DNA from: an uncultured Aquimarina sp.
GTDB lineage: Bacteria; Bacteroidota; Bacteroidia; Flavobacteriales; Flavobacteriaceae
Direction of reading: 5' to 3'
NCBI GenBank assembly: GCA_947500505.1
Contig: CANMSL010000006.1
Span: forward strand, 62,001 to 126,000
Length of the DNA stretch: 64,000 nt
Shown in pieces: positions 56,201 to 64,000 of the stretch. The translations under genes were made by a program, and so were the position numbers. Numbering within the stretch: the stretch's first letter is position 1; each line of letters begins with the position of its first letter. A model generated the notes under the pieces. That model saw only the letters and a list, made by a program, of their open reading frames with translations, was not told where the DNA came from and made no database searches.

Positions 56201-56584
56201 ATAAATATCAGGTTTTCCATCATTATTAATATCCACGATAGAGACTCCTGTGCACCAGTTGCCAGTTGTCAATCCTGAAGATTCTGTTACATCTTTAAAT
56301 TGTAAGTCTCCTTGATTGATGTAGATACGACTACTTACCATATTACCCGTAAAAACTAAGTCCGATAATCCATCCATATTAAAATCGCCAACACCTACTC
56401 CTCCTCCATTATACAGATATTCATAATCGAGAATATTGAAAGTTTCTGTCTCTGTTATCGTGTTATTGAATTCTAATAAAGATTTTTTTGCAGAAACCTT
56501 ATGAAACCCTATGTGATTTTCCTCCCTTCTTTTACAAGAGATAATTAGCAGAGCTACTATAAATACTATAGGTTTCATATGCAA
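53246..56584 (-). CDS. ASPIC/UnbV FG-GAP repeat lipoprotein (CRTAC1-like)
   Basis: The 1112-residue lipoprotein (lipobox LIISC) has two FG-GAP propellers (about 45-500 and 640-1100; calcium loops DFNMDGLSDLV, DINNDGKPDIY, DVDGDGDLDLY, DFDNDGDLDVF) separated by the UnbV_ASPIC domain near residues 530-610 (IGAKIWLYNNHQ, PQRGYLSSVEPVVHFGL, IIWPNQKAY). It is the last gene of the minus-strand SusC-SusD-fasciclin unit. Proteins of this type often lie beside SusCD pairs and are thought to be surface or binding proteins; their exact function is not known. Confidence 0.9.
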   Translation of the reverse strand: MHMKPIVFIVALLIISCKRREENHIGFHKVSAKKSLLEFNNTITETETFNILDYEYLYNGGGVGVGDFNMDGLSDLVFTGNMVSSRIYINQGDLQFKDVTESSGLTTGNWCTGVSIVDINNDGKPDIYISTAHDQNFDPSPNYFFINQTVPDGPVKFQEMSEVMGLNDSTYAVQAVWMDYDKDMDLDLFVINNSIEKTRPRNAVYGQKKDGYGVSTDILYRNDGLSPEGIPRFINVSREAGILTEGWSLGVIVNDFNNDSYPDIYIGNDFLSNDLLYINNLDGTFTNEIEKYFKHQSHNSMGLDAADINNDGHNDLIVLDMLPEDNLRHKTMFGEIPFQRFRESTRKGYQPQYLRNVVQVSNKNGSFNDIGYYANLSATDWSWSPLLADFNNDGYRDAYITNGYKKDITDKDFIDYNNSMNAFGSQEKRRSLLIEQLEKMKGIKKSNFFFENMGDHQFSDTTKDIGLQFSSYSNGAVYADLDTDGDLDLVTNNINEEAFLFENKLNSNSIVKANFLRLAMIPDYTTIGAKIWLYNNHQVQYAEFHPQRGYLSSVEPVVHFGLDTIQIIDSLKIIWPNQKAYVAKNISVNQELKVSPTKHINEVNHKSNKALKEAYFKEDRQYTSSFGYFHKENGFDDFKKWPLHFRSYSKPGPLLLKGDINNDSLEDVFIGGTANHYGTFFMQDEKGLFTAHRLKDSLGMQSEDSAAALFDVDGDGDLDLYCASGSIEHYSKPEFYQHRLYVNDGRGHFTLGTENLPEIRSAVGSITPLDFDNDGDLDVFVGSRITPDKYPMTPRSYLLENKEGVFIDVTLEKAQDMAYPGMVTDSYTTDLNNDGWIDLVLVGEWMPVKIYYNQKGNLRLDKSENGLSYSNGWWNCINAADFDQDGDIDFVAGNWGLNNPFSASKDEPLSLYAKDYDENGTLEAIMTKFNQGKEYIIHPRGTLVKQLPYISRVAKDYKTYGELQFEELFDKKTLKENEILKVYELASVYIENLGDGKFSFKKLPHVAQWSPIFDFEINDIDSDEFPDLLAVGNYHDTEVLTGHYDAGDGWCLINKNNGIFEPVDPGVSGFKVPGEARNIIKINQKSGKELFIVGLQNDSLKIFKKTYPKLVR

Positions 56585-56678
56585 TAACAGGTTAGTTTTA
56601 TACAGGCTAATTAAACTAAATAGACGTTGATTTATTTCAACGTCTATCTCAATCGATCATATTTTTATTTTAGCTCTT

Positions 56679-57260
56679 TTAATCCGGATCTAAACGCGCA
56701 ATAATATCATCAGAAAGTAATACGCTATCAATTATATGAAGCACACCATTTGTAGCCGTTATATCGGGTTCAACAACGGTTCCATTGGTAGTAGTGAAAT
56801 CCGTTTCATCCAAAAGCTGAACCAGGTTGTCAGATATACTAATGGTTATTATTTCGGTGCTTAAAGCTTCTAGTTCTTGTCCATCGGACAAAGATCCTGC
56901 TAAACTTTCTCCTGCCACAATGTGATAAGATAATATTTCATCTAAAATGTCAATATCAATCTCTGCGATCATAGCATTATAATTATCAAATCCCAATCTT
57001 ACCGCTAAGTCGGAAAACGCATCACTTGTCGGGGCAAAAACAGTATATTCCTGGTCACCCGAAAGTATCTGAGAAAGATTTCCGGAAGCTGCGTTAAGAG
57101 CTGCAATCATGGCATCCTGAGAGGCTCTTCTATCCATAGTTTCAAAAACAGAAACTTCCGGTTCGGGATCTACGGATACGTCATCGTCATTACAGGAAAA
57201 TGTTAAGGATGTAAATAGCATTAATAGAAAGAAATGCTTTATTGTTTTAAATTTTGTCAT
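56679..57260 (-). CDS. Fasciclin-domain lipoprotein
   Basis: A 193-residue lipoprotein (lipobox LTFSC followed by NDDD) with one fasciclin (FAS1) domain over about residues 45-190: YTVFAPTSDAF, ILSYHIVAGES and ATNGVLHIIDSVLL are diagnostic. FAS1 domains mediate adhesion and protein or glycan contact. It lies directly after SusD, where SusE/SusF-type binding proteins usually stand, so it may be the glycan-binding accessory of this pair. A gap of about 54 bases separates it from the SusD gene. Confidence 0.92.
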   Translation of the reverse strand: MTKFKTIKHFFLLMLFTSLTFSCNDDDVSVDPEPEVSVFETMDRRASQDAMIAALNAASGNLSQILSGDQEYTVFAPTSDAFSDLAVRLGFDNYNAMIAEIDIDILDEILSYHIVAGESLAGSLSDGQELEALSTEIITISISDNLVQLLDETDFTTTNGTVVEPDITATNGVLHIIDSVLLSDDIIARLDPD

Positions 57261-57314
57261 GATCTTATTAGTTATCTTGTTATTTTCGAATTGACTAAAT
57301 TTCTCATCTAAAGT

Positions 57315-58856
57315 TTAGTACCCTGGATTTTGATCCGTTTGTTCTACAGCTGCATTGTTATCTATTTCTGATTGAGGAATAGGTAATAATTCGTGTTTAT
57401 TCGCAGTAAAGTACGATATAGGATCATTCGTTAATTTGTTTTGTGCCCTCCATCTCAAAATATCACGATTCCGTATTTGTTCAGAATTTAACTCTACTCT
57501 TTTTTCGTGAACAATAGCCTCAAAAATCTGTTGATTGGTAGCTACTGGGAATCTTGTAGTTGGGTAAGGTGGCATATCAACACTTGGTCTGGCCCGTACC
57601 TGATTAAGAAGTTCAATGCTTCTGGCAGAAGATCCAACTTCTAATTCACACTCTGCTAAATTTAATAAAACTTCGGCATAGCGTATTACCCTCATATTAA
57701 TACCTCCTGTAGCAAATCCTCCTGGATCTACTTTATACATAAGGGAGTATTTTCTCCAACTTATTTTTTGATTCTGATTTTGATAAGCCACTACATTTCC
57801 TTGTACTCTGTTATCTTCTAGCACAGTTTGACCATTATTAAAAGTATCTCCAATAGAATAAAAGCTTTTCTCAAATCTTGGATCCGTTTTTTCGTCGCCT
57901 GCAACTTCTGTTTCAAATTCGTTCAAAAGACTTAGAGAAGGTATCAAGTTTCTCCAACCGACCGCAGAATATTCTTGTGTACGAACCGCCTCTTCATTCC
58001 CTAAGCCATCTCCGGTAGGGTTCCAATTAAATCCACCTATATCGGCATATCCTATTTCTAATAATGATTCACTGTTATATTCAGTTTCTTCCTGAAAATT
58101 ATCATCGTATTCGTCGGTTAATGAGTACACCCCAGATTGAACTATCTGATCGAATGCAGTTTTAGCTTTTGTATATTCTCCCATAAACATATGCATTCTA
58201 CCCAGCATAGCTAAGGCAGCGCCTTTGGTAAAACGTCCTGCATTAGATGCATCATAATTAGAAGGAAGTGATGTTGATGCTTCCTCAAAATCAAGTATTA
58301 TCTGCTCAAAAACTTCTTGCTGTGTCGCTCTTGGTTTGGTATCTGCTAAGCTCCTGGCATAGGTCGTATATAATGGAACACCACCCCATAAGGTCCCTAA
58401 CTCATAATATGCCCATCCTCTTGCAAATTTAGCCTCAGCAATGAATCTTTCAAGAGATTCACTACTTATGTTCTCAGTTTCCGGTCCTTCCGTTATCACA
58501 ATATTCGCTCTATGAATAACCTGAAAAAGTCCTGTCCATACTGCATTGGCAACACTATTTGCAGGGTCATTATTACCGGTTAACAACTGATTTCTTGATA
58601 CCTCGAGTTGTCCGCCACCAGATTGGTTATCATCCCCTCTTAAATCGTGAAGAAACCAATATTCACGAGCATACAAGTTACTTGATTGAATCGTTGCATA
58701 AACTGCATTGACAGCACTCAGGAGCTCTGCTTCATTCTGATAGAACGTTTCTATCACAATTTCATTTGGATTAATAATAGTCAGATCTTCTTTATCACAA
58801 GATTGTATAGAGAAAAACGAAAGAAATATTACAATTCCTATTTTTAACTTTTTCAT
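57315..58856 (-). CDS. SusD/RagB-family glycan-binding lipoprotein
   Basis: I start at the ATG at 58856 (MKKLKIGIVIFLS), since the upstream ATG at 58895 adds a non-signal tail. The 513-residue protein has a lipobox (IQSC), the SusD N-terminal block with FYQNEAELLSAVNAVY, TPR-like helices (FARGWAYYELGTLWGGVPL), and the C-terminal signature RNRDILRWRAQNKL with ELLPIPQSEIDNN. It caps the SusC transporter and binds oligosaccharides at the surface. It forms the core pair with the SusC gene upstream. Confidence 0.95.
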   Translation of the reverse strand: MKKLKIGIVIFLSFFSIQSCDKEDLTIINPNEIVIETFYQNEAELLSAVNAVYATIQSSNLYAREYWFLHDLRGDDNQSGGGQLEVSRNQLLTGNNDPANSVANAVWTGLFQVIHRANIVITEGPETENISSESLERFIAEAKFARGWAYYELGTLWGGVPLYTTYARSLADTKPRATQQEVFEQIILDFEEASTSLPSNYDASNAGRFTKGAALAMLGRMHMFMGEYTKAKTAFDQIVQSGVYSLTDEYDDNFQEETEYNSESLLEIGYADIGGFNWNPTGDGLGNEEAVRTQEYSAVGWRNLIPSLSLLNEFETEVAGDEKTDPRFEKSFYSIGDTFNNGQTVLEDNRVQGNVVAYQNQNQKISWRKYSLMYKVDPGGFATGGINMRVIRYAEVLLNLAECELEVGSSARSIELLNQVRARPSVDMPPYPTTRFPVATNQQIFEAIVHEKRVELNSEQIRNRDILRWRAQNKLTNDPISYFTANKHELLPIPQSEIDNNAAVEQTDQNPGY

Positions 58857-58950
58857 CTGTTTACTTTTTAAATTATTTAAATTTTCAGATAGCATTTAAT
58901 GATGTATATTTCATTTTGAATAAAACGTTTCCATTTGAATTTTAATTTAA

Positions 58951-61900
58951 TTAGAAGCCTAATTGAACGCCTAACAAAATAGTTCTTGGTCTTGGAAATT
59001 GGCCATAATCCACCCCTACGGTGTTTAAAGCATTCAATCTTGATCCAATTTCCGGATCGTATCCTGAATAATCAGTAAATGTCACTAAGTTATTGCCGGA
59101 TATATAAATTCCAAAATTTCTTATAGTATTACTTGTATGCTGTTGCAGCCATTTTTCTGTAAAGTTATAACCTATTCTTAAGGTTTGCAATCGTAAAAAA
59201 GAGCCATCTTCAATAAAACGATCAGAAGTCCTGGTATTTTGGTTAGGATCTCCGTTAACCATTCTTGGCACGTTTGTATCCGTATTTGTTGGGGTCCACG
59301 CATCCAAGACAGCTGTACCTGCATTAAACAGTCTTAAACCACCTTGCGTAAGTACCTTGGTACCATTATAGATTTCATTTCCTTGTACTCCGTTCCAAAA
59401 CATGGTAAGATTAAAATTCTTGTATGAAGCTTCGAAATTTATACCATAGTTAAAGTCTGGTATAAAACTTCCTAGAACTTCTCTATCATCTGCTGTAATT
59501 GTTCCATCTCCATTTAGATCCCTGAATATAATATCACCTGGTTGTGCATTCGCCTGATAAGGTTGATCGGGGTTCAAAGCGTTGAACTCATCAATTTGAG
59601 ATTGACTTTGAAAAATTCCTTCCACTCTCCAACCATAAAAAGACTGAATTGGATCTCCCGGTGCTGTCCGTGTGATATCAAACCCACCAAAATCCGGATT
59701 TGATCCTGCAAAAATAGTAGAGGTAGGAGTTGCCAGACTTACGACTTCATTTCTAAATAATCCTAAGTTTGCAGCGATATTCCACTGAAAATCTCTACCT
59801 GCTTTTGAGTAATAAGTTGTCTGAAATTCTAATCCCCAGTTTTCCATAGATCCTACATTGGCGATTGGAGATCTAGAAAATCCTTGTGAAGGAGGAAGAG
59901 GTACCCCCAAAATGAGGTTATCCGTTTTTCTCTCATACCATTCTCCAGAGAATTGTACCCTATTATTAAATAATCCAATGTCAATTCCTACGTTGATCAT
60001 TTCGGTAACTTCCCATTCAAGTTCTGGATTAGCTAGTCTATCAAAGAAAGCACCTTGTTGTGTTTCATTACCGAAAACAGCTGCGGTATTTGAGGAAATA
60101 CCTGCCTGGCTTTCAAAATTACCTATTCCTTCAAATCCAACTTCTCCCCAACTGGCTCTTATTTTAAGATCAGTAATAGCGGAAACATCCTCCATAAACG
60201 CTTCTTTTGCTATATTCCATCCAGCAGAAACAGCCGGAAAAGTCCTCCATTTAAAACCTTCTGCAAATTTAGAAGATCCATCACGTCTGAGAGATGCACT
60301 AAATAGATATTTATCATCGAAATCGTAATTCAATCTTCCTACAAAAGAATATAAAATATTCTTACCTTCACTCCCTCCTACTACCTGATTTTCTGTACCG
60401 TCTAAAACCAGAATATTATTATTGTCTCGGGTACCTAGCGCGAATAAAGAGCCAAAATCAGAATCTTGTCTTTCTGCAACTGCTACAAAATCTACTGTAT
60501 GTTTGCCAAAAGACTGATTATAATCTAATTGATTAGAATAATAATGCCCCACAAAGGTTGATCGGTTTTCTTGTAGAATTAGATCTTCTCTTCCACCAAA
60601 ACCATCAAAATAGATAGGTAATACAATTTCTCTTCTGGAATTATTCCAATCTAAACCGATCGTAAAACGATATTTAAGGTTACTTAAAAGATCTATCTCC
60701 GTAAAAGCTGTACCGAAAATACGTACATTTCTTACGTCATCCTGATCCAACAAGGCTGCTCTTAGAGGGTTTTCTGGATCACTTCCGTCAGAACCATCCG
60801 GAGCTCTAAGTCCACCTGGTAATGTAGGGTCAAATAGAGGGATATAAGGTATTCCCCTAATTACATTTTGAATTTGAGTACGACTACCTAATTCTAATTC
60901 ATTATCTCTAAATCCACTAGATAAAGTTAGCGTTTCCCCTATTTTAATCCAATCCTTTAATTGGTGATCAGAATTAATTCTAAAGTTAAATCGATCATAT
61001 GATGTTCCTACCATGATCCCTTCTTGTTCAAAATAACCGAAGGATCCGTAGAAACTTGAGTACTCTCCGCCTCCTCGAAGCCCTATATGATGCGATTGTG
61101 TAAGGGCATTCCTGAAAATTGCATCTTGATAATCCGTATCAGTTTCTGCATATGTTTGGGATGCTCCTGCATAGATAGGCTCATTTAGATTCGACCATCT
61201 GGAAGGGAACGCATCACCATTATTACTTAATAATTCTCTACCATACTCTAAATACTGATCTCTGTTTAAAAGATCCAAACGCCTCCATTCTTTTGCATAA
61301 CCAACAAAGGAGTTATAATTTAATTTAAGACCTTCATTAATTCTACCTCTCTTAGTAGTTACAATTACTACTCCGTTAGAAGCCCTAGACCCATAAATTG
61401 CTGTTGCGCTAGCATCCTTTAAAATGGAAATTGACTCTATATCATTATTATCGAAATCCAATAATCCACCCACGGGATATCCATCCACAACATATAAAGG
61501 GTTCGAAGCAAAACTAATAGACCCTATCCCTCTTATTCTTACGATAGGACTTGTTCCCGGTGCTCCAAAATTTGTAACCTGAACACCTGGTACCCTACCC
61601 TGAATTGCATCGGTAAAACTAGCAACAGGTAAAGCCGTAATTTCTTCTGATGCTACTGTAGAAACTGCTCCTGTTACTTTAGCCTTACTCTGAGTTCCAT
61701 AACCGACAACCAGTATTTCCTCTAATTCACTTGCGTCCTCTACCAGTTGTACGTCAATTCTGGTTTGGTTGTTAATGGCAATTTCCTTTGGTTGAAATCC
61801 TAAATAACTGAATATTAATACAGAATTACCTTCTGTTTTAATCAAATAATTACCATCAAAATCAGTAGACACTCCTTTTGATGTACCTTTTACAAGAACA

Positions 61901-62118
61901 TTTACACCTGGTAGTGGGACACCTCTTTTATCTGTAATGGTTCCTGTAACAGATATTTCCCGCTGTATTGGTTTGTCTACATTATACTTTTCTTCTCCAT
62001 ATATTGAAGGATACATAAAATTAAGAAAAATAAATGTTAAGAGAATTTTTCTAAATCTCAACGAATAAGAGTACGCTAATGCCGAGCTCGTAAAATCGTA
62101 TATAATTTGTAAAATCAT
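58951..62118 (-). CDS. SusC/RagA-family TonB-dependent transporter
   Basis: The 1055-residue receptor has a carboxypeptidase-regulatory-like domain (about 55-125, GTITDKRGVPLPGVNVLVKG), a TonB-box region (ELEEILVVGYGTQ), plug domain (VTNFGAPGTSPIVRIRG, SRASNGVVIVTTKRG) and a C-terminal barrel. The first 20 residues are an unusual extension before the signal segment RFRKILLTFIFLN; a TTG start just before that is possible. With SusD it imports oligosaccharides using TonB energy. It is the first gene of the SusCD-fasciclin-ASPIC unit. Confidence 0.95.
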   Translation of the reverse strand: MILQIIYDFTSSALAYSYSLRFRKILLTFIFLNFMYPSIYGEEKYNVDKPIQREISVTGTITDKRGVPLPGVNVLVKGTSKGVSTDFDGNYLIKTEGNSVLIFSYLGFQPKEIAINNQTRIDVQLVEDASELEEILVVGYGTQSKAKVTGAVSTVASEEITALPVASFTDAIQGRVPGVQVTNFGAPGTSPIVRIRGIGSISFASNPLYVVDGYPVGGLLDFDNNDIESISILKDASATAIYGSRASNGVVIVTTKRGRINEGLKLNYNSFVGYAKEWRRLDLLNRDQYLEYGRELLSNNGDAFPSRWSNLNEPIYAGASQTYAETDTDYQDAIFRNALTQSHHIGLRGGGEYSSFYGSFGYFEQEGIMVGTSYDRFNFRINSDHQLKDWIKIGETLTLSSGFRDNELELGSRTQIQNVIRGIPYIPLFDPTLPGGLRAPDGSDGSDPENPLRAALLDQDDVRNVRIFGTAFTEIDLLSNLKYRFTIGLDWNNSRREIVLPIYFDGFGGREDLILQENRSTFVGHYYSNQLDYNQSFGKHTVDFVAVAERQDSDFGSLFALGTRDNNNILVLDGTENQVVGGSEGKNILYSFVGRLNYDFDDKYLFSASLRRDGSSKFAEGFKWRTFPAVSAGWNIAKEAFMEDVSAITDLKIRASWGEVGFEGIGNFESQAGISSNTAAVFGNETQQGAFFDRLANPELEWEVTEMINVGIDIGLFNNRVQFSGEWYERKTDNLILGVPLPPSQGFSRSPIANVGSMENWGLEFQTTYYSKAGRDFQWNIAANLGLFRNEVVSLATPTSTIFAGSNPDFGGFDITRTAPGDPIQSFYGWRVEGIFQSQSQIDEFNALNPDQPYQANAQPGDIIFRDLNGDGTITADDREVLGSFIPDFNYGINFEASYKNFNLTMFWNGVQGNEIYNGTKVLTQGGLRLFNAGTAVLDAWTPTNTDTNVPRMVNGDPNQNTRTSDRFIEDGSFLRLQTLRIGYNFTEKWLQQHTSNTIRNFGIYISGNNLVTFTDYSGYDPEIGSRLNALNTVGVDYGQFPRPRTILLGVQLGF

Positions 62119-62257
62119 TGGTTTGAATTATTTAGTTAAGACTGACTCTATAGTAATTGTAAAGCCTAAAAACTATAGACTATTTTATTTTTTAACAATT
62201 AGATTAAATAATAAGCACCAAATTATTACTTATGTTATCATATCGTTAATGTTATTT

Positions 62258-62272
62258 TATCATTTAATGATA
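62258..62272. promoter_or_regulatory. Candidate operator palindrome upstream of SusC
   Basis: TATCATTTAATGATA has perfect 7-base arms around one central base. It lies 140 bases upstream of the SusC start in the 274-base gap after GH130, so SusC may have its own promoter here. The related palindrome at 28954 makes a shared regulator possible. I found no clear -7/-33 promoter pair. Confidence 0.35.
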
Positions 62273-62392
62273 TTATTTATAAAATAAAATAACTGATTAA
62301 ATCGCTTTGCTATTCGAAAAAAGATTAGTGAATATCCTTGTTGTTTTGTAAATACTTATAAATAAAAGGTTTAAAAAAAATTCTGCACCCTA

Positions 62393-63592
62393 TTATCCGT
62401 CATAAAAATCCTTATTTTTATTAATAAGATTTGTTATATTCTGAACAGATTTATGGGTTGACAACCCATCTTTAGGAGTATTAATGCAGTAATCCACTAA
62501 ACGATTTATTGATGATACAGCTACGTGCATTCTAGTATCAGAAGACGCATAATATATAAATACAGTACCATCTTCATCAGCTATCCAGCCATTAACAAAA
62601 AGTACATTACCAACATCTCCATAAATCTCACTATCATTTGGTGCCATAAAGTATCCTCCCGGCTTATAAATGACTTTTGTGATATCGTTCAGATCCGTTA
62701 TGAACATATACAATACATATCGCAACCCGGCTGCCGTATTTCTTACACCATGTGCTATGTGTAACCATCCTTTTTCAGTTCTTATAGGAGATGGCCCTTG
62801 TCCATTTTTCAGTTCATAAATAGTATGATATTCTTTTTCATAAATTATTTCTTCATTTTCAATGACTGGATTTGACATATCATCGACTAGTCCCATGCCA
62901 ATCCCACCACCGTTACCTACAGTTATGAATCCGTCTTGTGGTCTAGTATACAAAGCGTATTTTCCATTAACGAATTCGGGATGTAACGTAACATTTCGCT
63001 GTTGTTTTGATGGGGTTTTCAAATTAGGTAATCGCTCCCAATGGATTAAATCCTTAGAACGAATAAATGCCGCGTTTGCAATAGCTGAAACTGTATCATC
63101 AGGGAGAGATGCAGGATCCTTCTTCTCTGTACAAAATATACCATATATCCATCCATCTTCGTGTTTAACCAATCTCATATCATAGGCATTGATATCAGGA
63201 ATATTTAACTGAGGGATTACTAATGGTTCCGGCCAGAAGTTAAAATTATCTATACCGTTATCACTTTCAACAAAAGCAAAATAAGATTTTCGATCATACC
63301 CCTCTACTCTCACAGCAAGCACATATTTCCCATTCCATTTGATAGCTCCAGCATTAAAAGTAGCATTGACCCCAATTCTCTCCAAGCCATAAGGATTCGT
63401 TTCGATATTTAGGTCATACCGCCAATTTACTGGCACATGATCAGCTGTTAAAATAGGGTTTTTATATCTTGTGAAAACTCCATTATTTCTTTCGACAGGG
63501 TAGTTTGGCCTTCTTATTAATTCATCATGATATTTTATTAAAGCTTCATAATTATTAATCCTCTTTGCCTCATTACGAATCCTCTTTGTCAT
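62393..63592 (-). CDS. GH130 mannoside phosphorylase, 4-O-beta-mannosyl-glucose type
   Basis: A 399-residue cytoplasmic protein (no signal peptide) with the length and blocks of GH130 subfamily 1: YKNPILTADHVPVNW, VRVEGYDRKSYFAF, catalytic Asp138 in NAYDMRLVKHEDGW, and GPSPIRTEKGWLHIAHGV. Such enzymes split beta-1,4-mannosyl-glucose with phosphate into mannose 1-phosphate and glucose. This fits a glucomannan-type substrate and the manA gene of the plus-strand run. It is the first minus-strand gene downstream of the AraC regulator, with a 274-base gap to SusC. Confidence 0.92.
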   Translation of the reverse strand: MTKRIRNEAKRINNYEALIKYHDELIRRPNYPVERNNGVFTRYKNPILTADHVPVNWRYDLNIETNPYGLERIGVNATFNAGAIKWNGKYVLAVRVEGYDRKSYFAFVESDNGIDNFNFWPEPLVIPQLNIPDINAYDMRLVKHEDGWIYGIFCTEKKDPASLPDDTVSAIANAAFIRSKDLIHWERLPNLKTPSKQQRNVTLHPEFVNGKYALYTRPQDGFITVGNGGGIGMGLVDDMSNPVIENEEIIYEKEYHTIYELKNGQGPSPIRTEKGWLHIAHGVRNTAAGLRYVLYMFITDLNDITKVIYKPGGYFMAPNDSEIYGDVGNVLFVNGWIADEDGTVFIYYASSDTRMHVAVSSINRLVDYCINTPKDGLSTHKSVQNITNLINKNKDFYDG

Positions 63593-63844
63593 GTTTATAT
63601 TTTTTATACGTTCACCTAATCTTTTTTTTACAAAAGCCTACAAACCTCTTGTACTTTTTGATCATTTTATTTACATATTCATAAATTTAGCATTGTTTTT
63701 TTGCCAATTCATTTAAAAACTATATATATTTATGTAGTTCAATTAATCATATTTAATAATGTTAAAAGTATTTTTTTTATCACTATGGCATTGACAATAT
63801 TTTATCAAATACTTGTATCATAACTTCAATTTAAAGGACATAAA

Positions 63845-64000
63845 ATGGATATTTTAAAAAAGGTACATAGAGAAATTACACCTCTTTCAAACGAAGATTC
63901 TTTTTTAGTTTTCGATCGAGTAAAGAATGAATTTGATTTCCCTGTGCACTTTCACCCCGAGTTTGAACTTAATTTTATCAATAACTGTAAAGGAGTAAGA
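63845..64000 (+). CDS. AraC-family transcriptional regulator, 5' part (runs off window)
   Basis: The ATG at 63845 opens a frame of 52 codons that is still open at the window edge. The residues FDFPVHFHPEFELNFI are the cupin-type N-terminal ligand domain usual in AraC-family regulators of sugar loci. The HTH part is outside the window. It is divergent from the GH130 gene with a 252-base control region between them, so it is the best candidate regulator of this locus. Confidence 0.75.
   Translation, partial: MDILKKVHREITPLSNEDSFLVFDRVKNEFDFPVHFHPEFELNFINNCKGVR

Noticed and set aside
59858..60328. 156-residue plus-strand frame inside the SusC gene
   Set aside because: Antisense shadow of a strongly supported TonB-dependent transporter.
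1..64000. CRISPR array, rRNA genes, intact tRNA genes or insertion-sequence transposases
   Set aside because: I saw no regularly spaced repeats, no rRNA-like stretch, no complete tRNA cloverleaf and no transposase frame; only a tRNA-like 3' scrap near 2400.

Overview
The window reads as chromosomal DNA of a marine-type member of the Flavobacteriaceae (Bacteroidota). The evidence is AT-rich DNA, a SusC/SusD pair, type IX secretion components (a type B C-terminal sorting domain followed by a PorP/SprF protein), DUF4270, DUF4907 and Kelch lipoproteins, a LytS/LytTR two-component pair, and many lipoproteins and Gln-starting mature proteins. The genus cannot be fixed from the sequence alone.

Left end (1-2.5 kb): the end of a class III nucleotide cyclase, an outer-membrane phospholipase A with its catalytic residues intact, a small beta-barrel protein and a truncated YceI-like gene. 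The YceI-like gene breaks at a short stretch resembling the 3' end of a tRNA gene with its terminator, so this end may be the edge of an integrated island. At 2.6-4.3 kb lie four small genes of unknown function. At 4.3-8.4 kb a minus-strand operon carries a DUF6268-like outer-membrane protein, a Kelch lipoprotein, a DUF4907 protein, a LytS-type kinase and a LytTR regulator. Divergent from it, 8.6-17.1 kb is a plus-strand operon of a DUF4270 lipoprotein, a barrel protein, a Spy-like protein and a complete RND efflux system (adaptor, pump, TolC) closed by a strong terminator. At 17.8-25.1 kb lie a membrane-anchored TPR/HTH regulator, a 1437-residue secreted repeat protein and its likely PorP/SprF partner.

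From 25.6 kb to the right edge is a large carbohydrate-utilisation region. Two minus-strand genes (serine hydrolase, sialate-O-acetylesterase-like esterase) come first. After a 700-base gap with a MITE-like repeat, a plus-strand run (29.4-53.1 kb) encodes xylulokinase, xylose isomerase, a sodium:sugar symporter, mannose-6-phosphate isomerase, an SGNH esterase, a GH3 enzyme, a DUF5060/apiosidase-like enzyme, two FG-GAP proteins (one with a large C-terminal domain I cannot assign), a GH9 glucanase, a second symporter, an MDR dehydrogenase, another SGNH hydrolase, a PhyH-type dioxygenase, an AAC(3)-fold protein and a GH53-like galactanase. Facing it on the minus strand are GH130 (mannosyl-glucose phosphorylase type), SusC, SusD, a fasciclin lipoprotein and an ASPIC/FG-GAP lipoprotein. 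A partial AraC-type regulator starts at the right edge.

Taken together the right half looks like a polysaccharide utilisation locus for an acetylated or otherwise decorated hemicellulose containing glucose, mannose, xylose and probably galactose. SusCD would import oligosaccharides, the hydrolases and phosphorylase would split them, and XylA/XylB/ManA would feed the sugars into central metabolism. The substrate is an inference from gene content. The parts least explained by known families are the C-terminal domain of the 1064-residue protein and the dehydrogenase-SGNH-PhyH-AAC(3) cassette.
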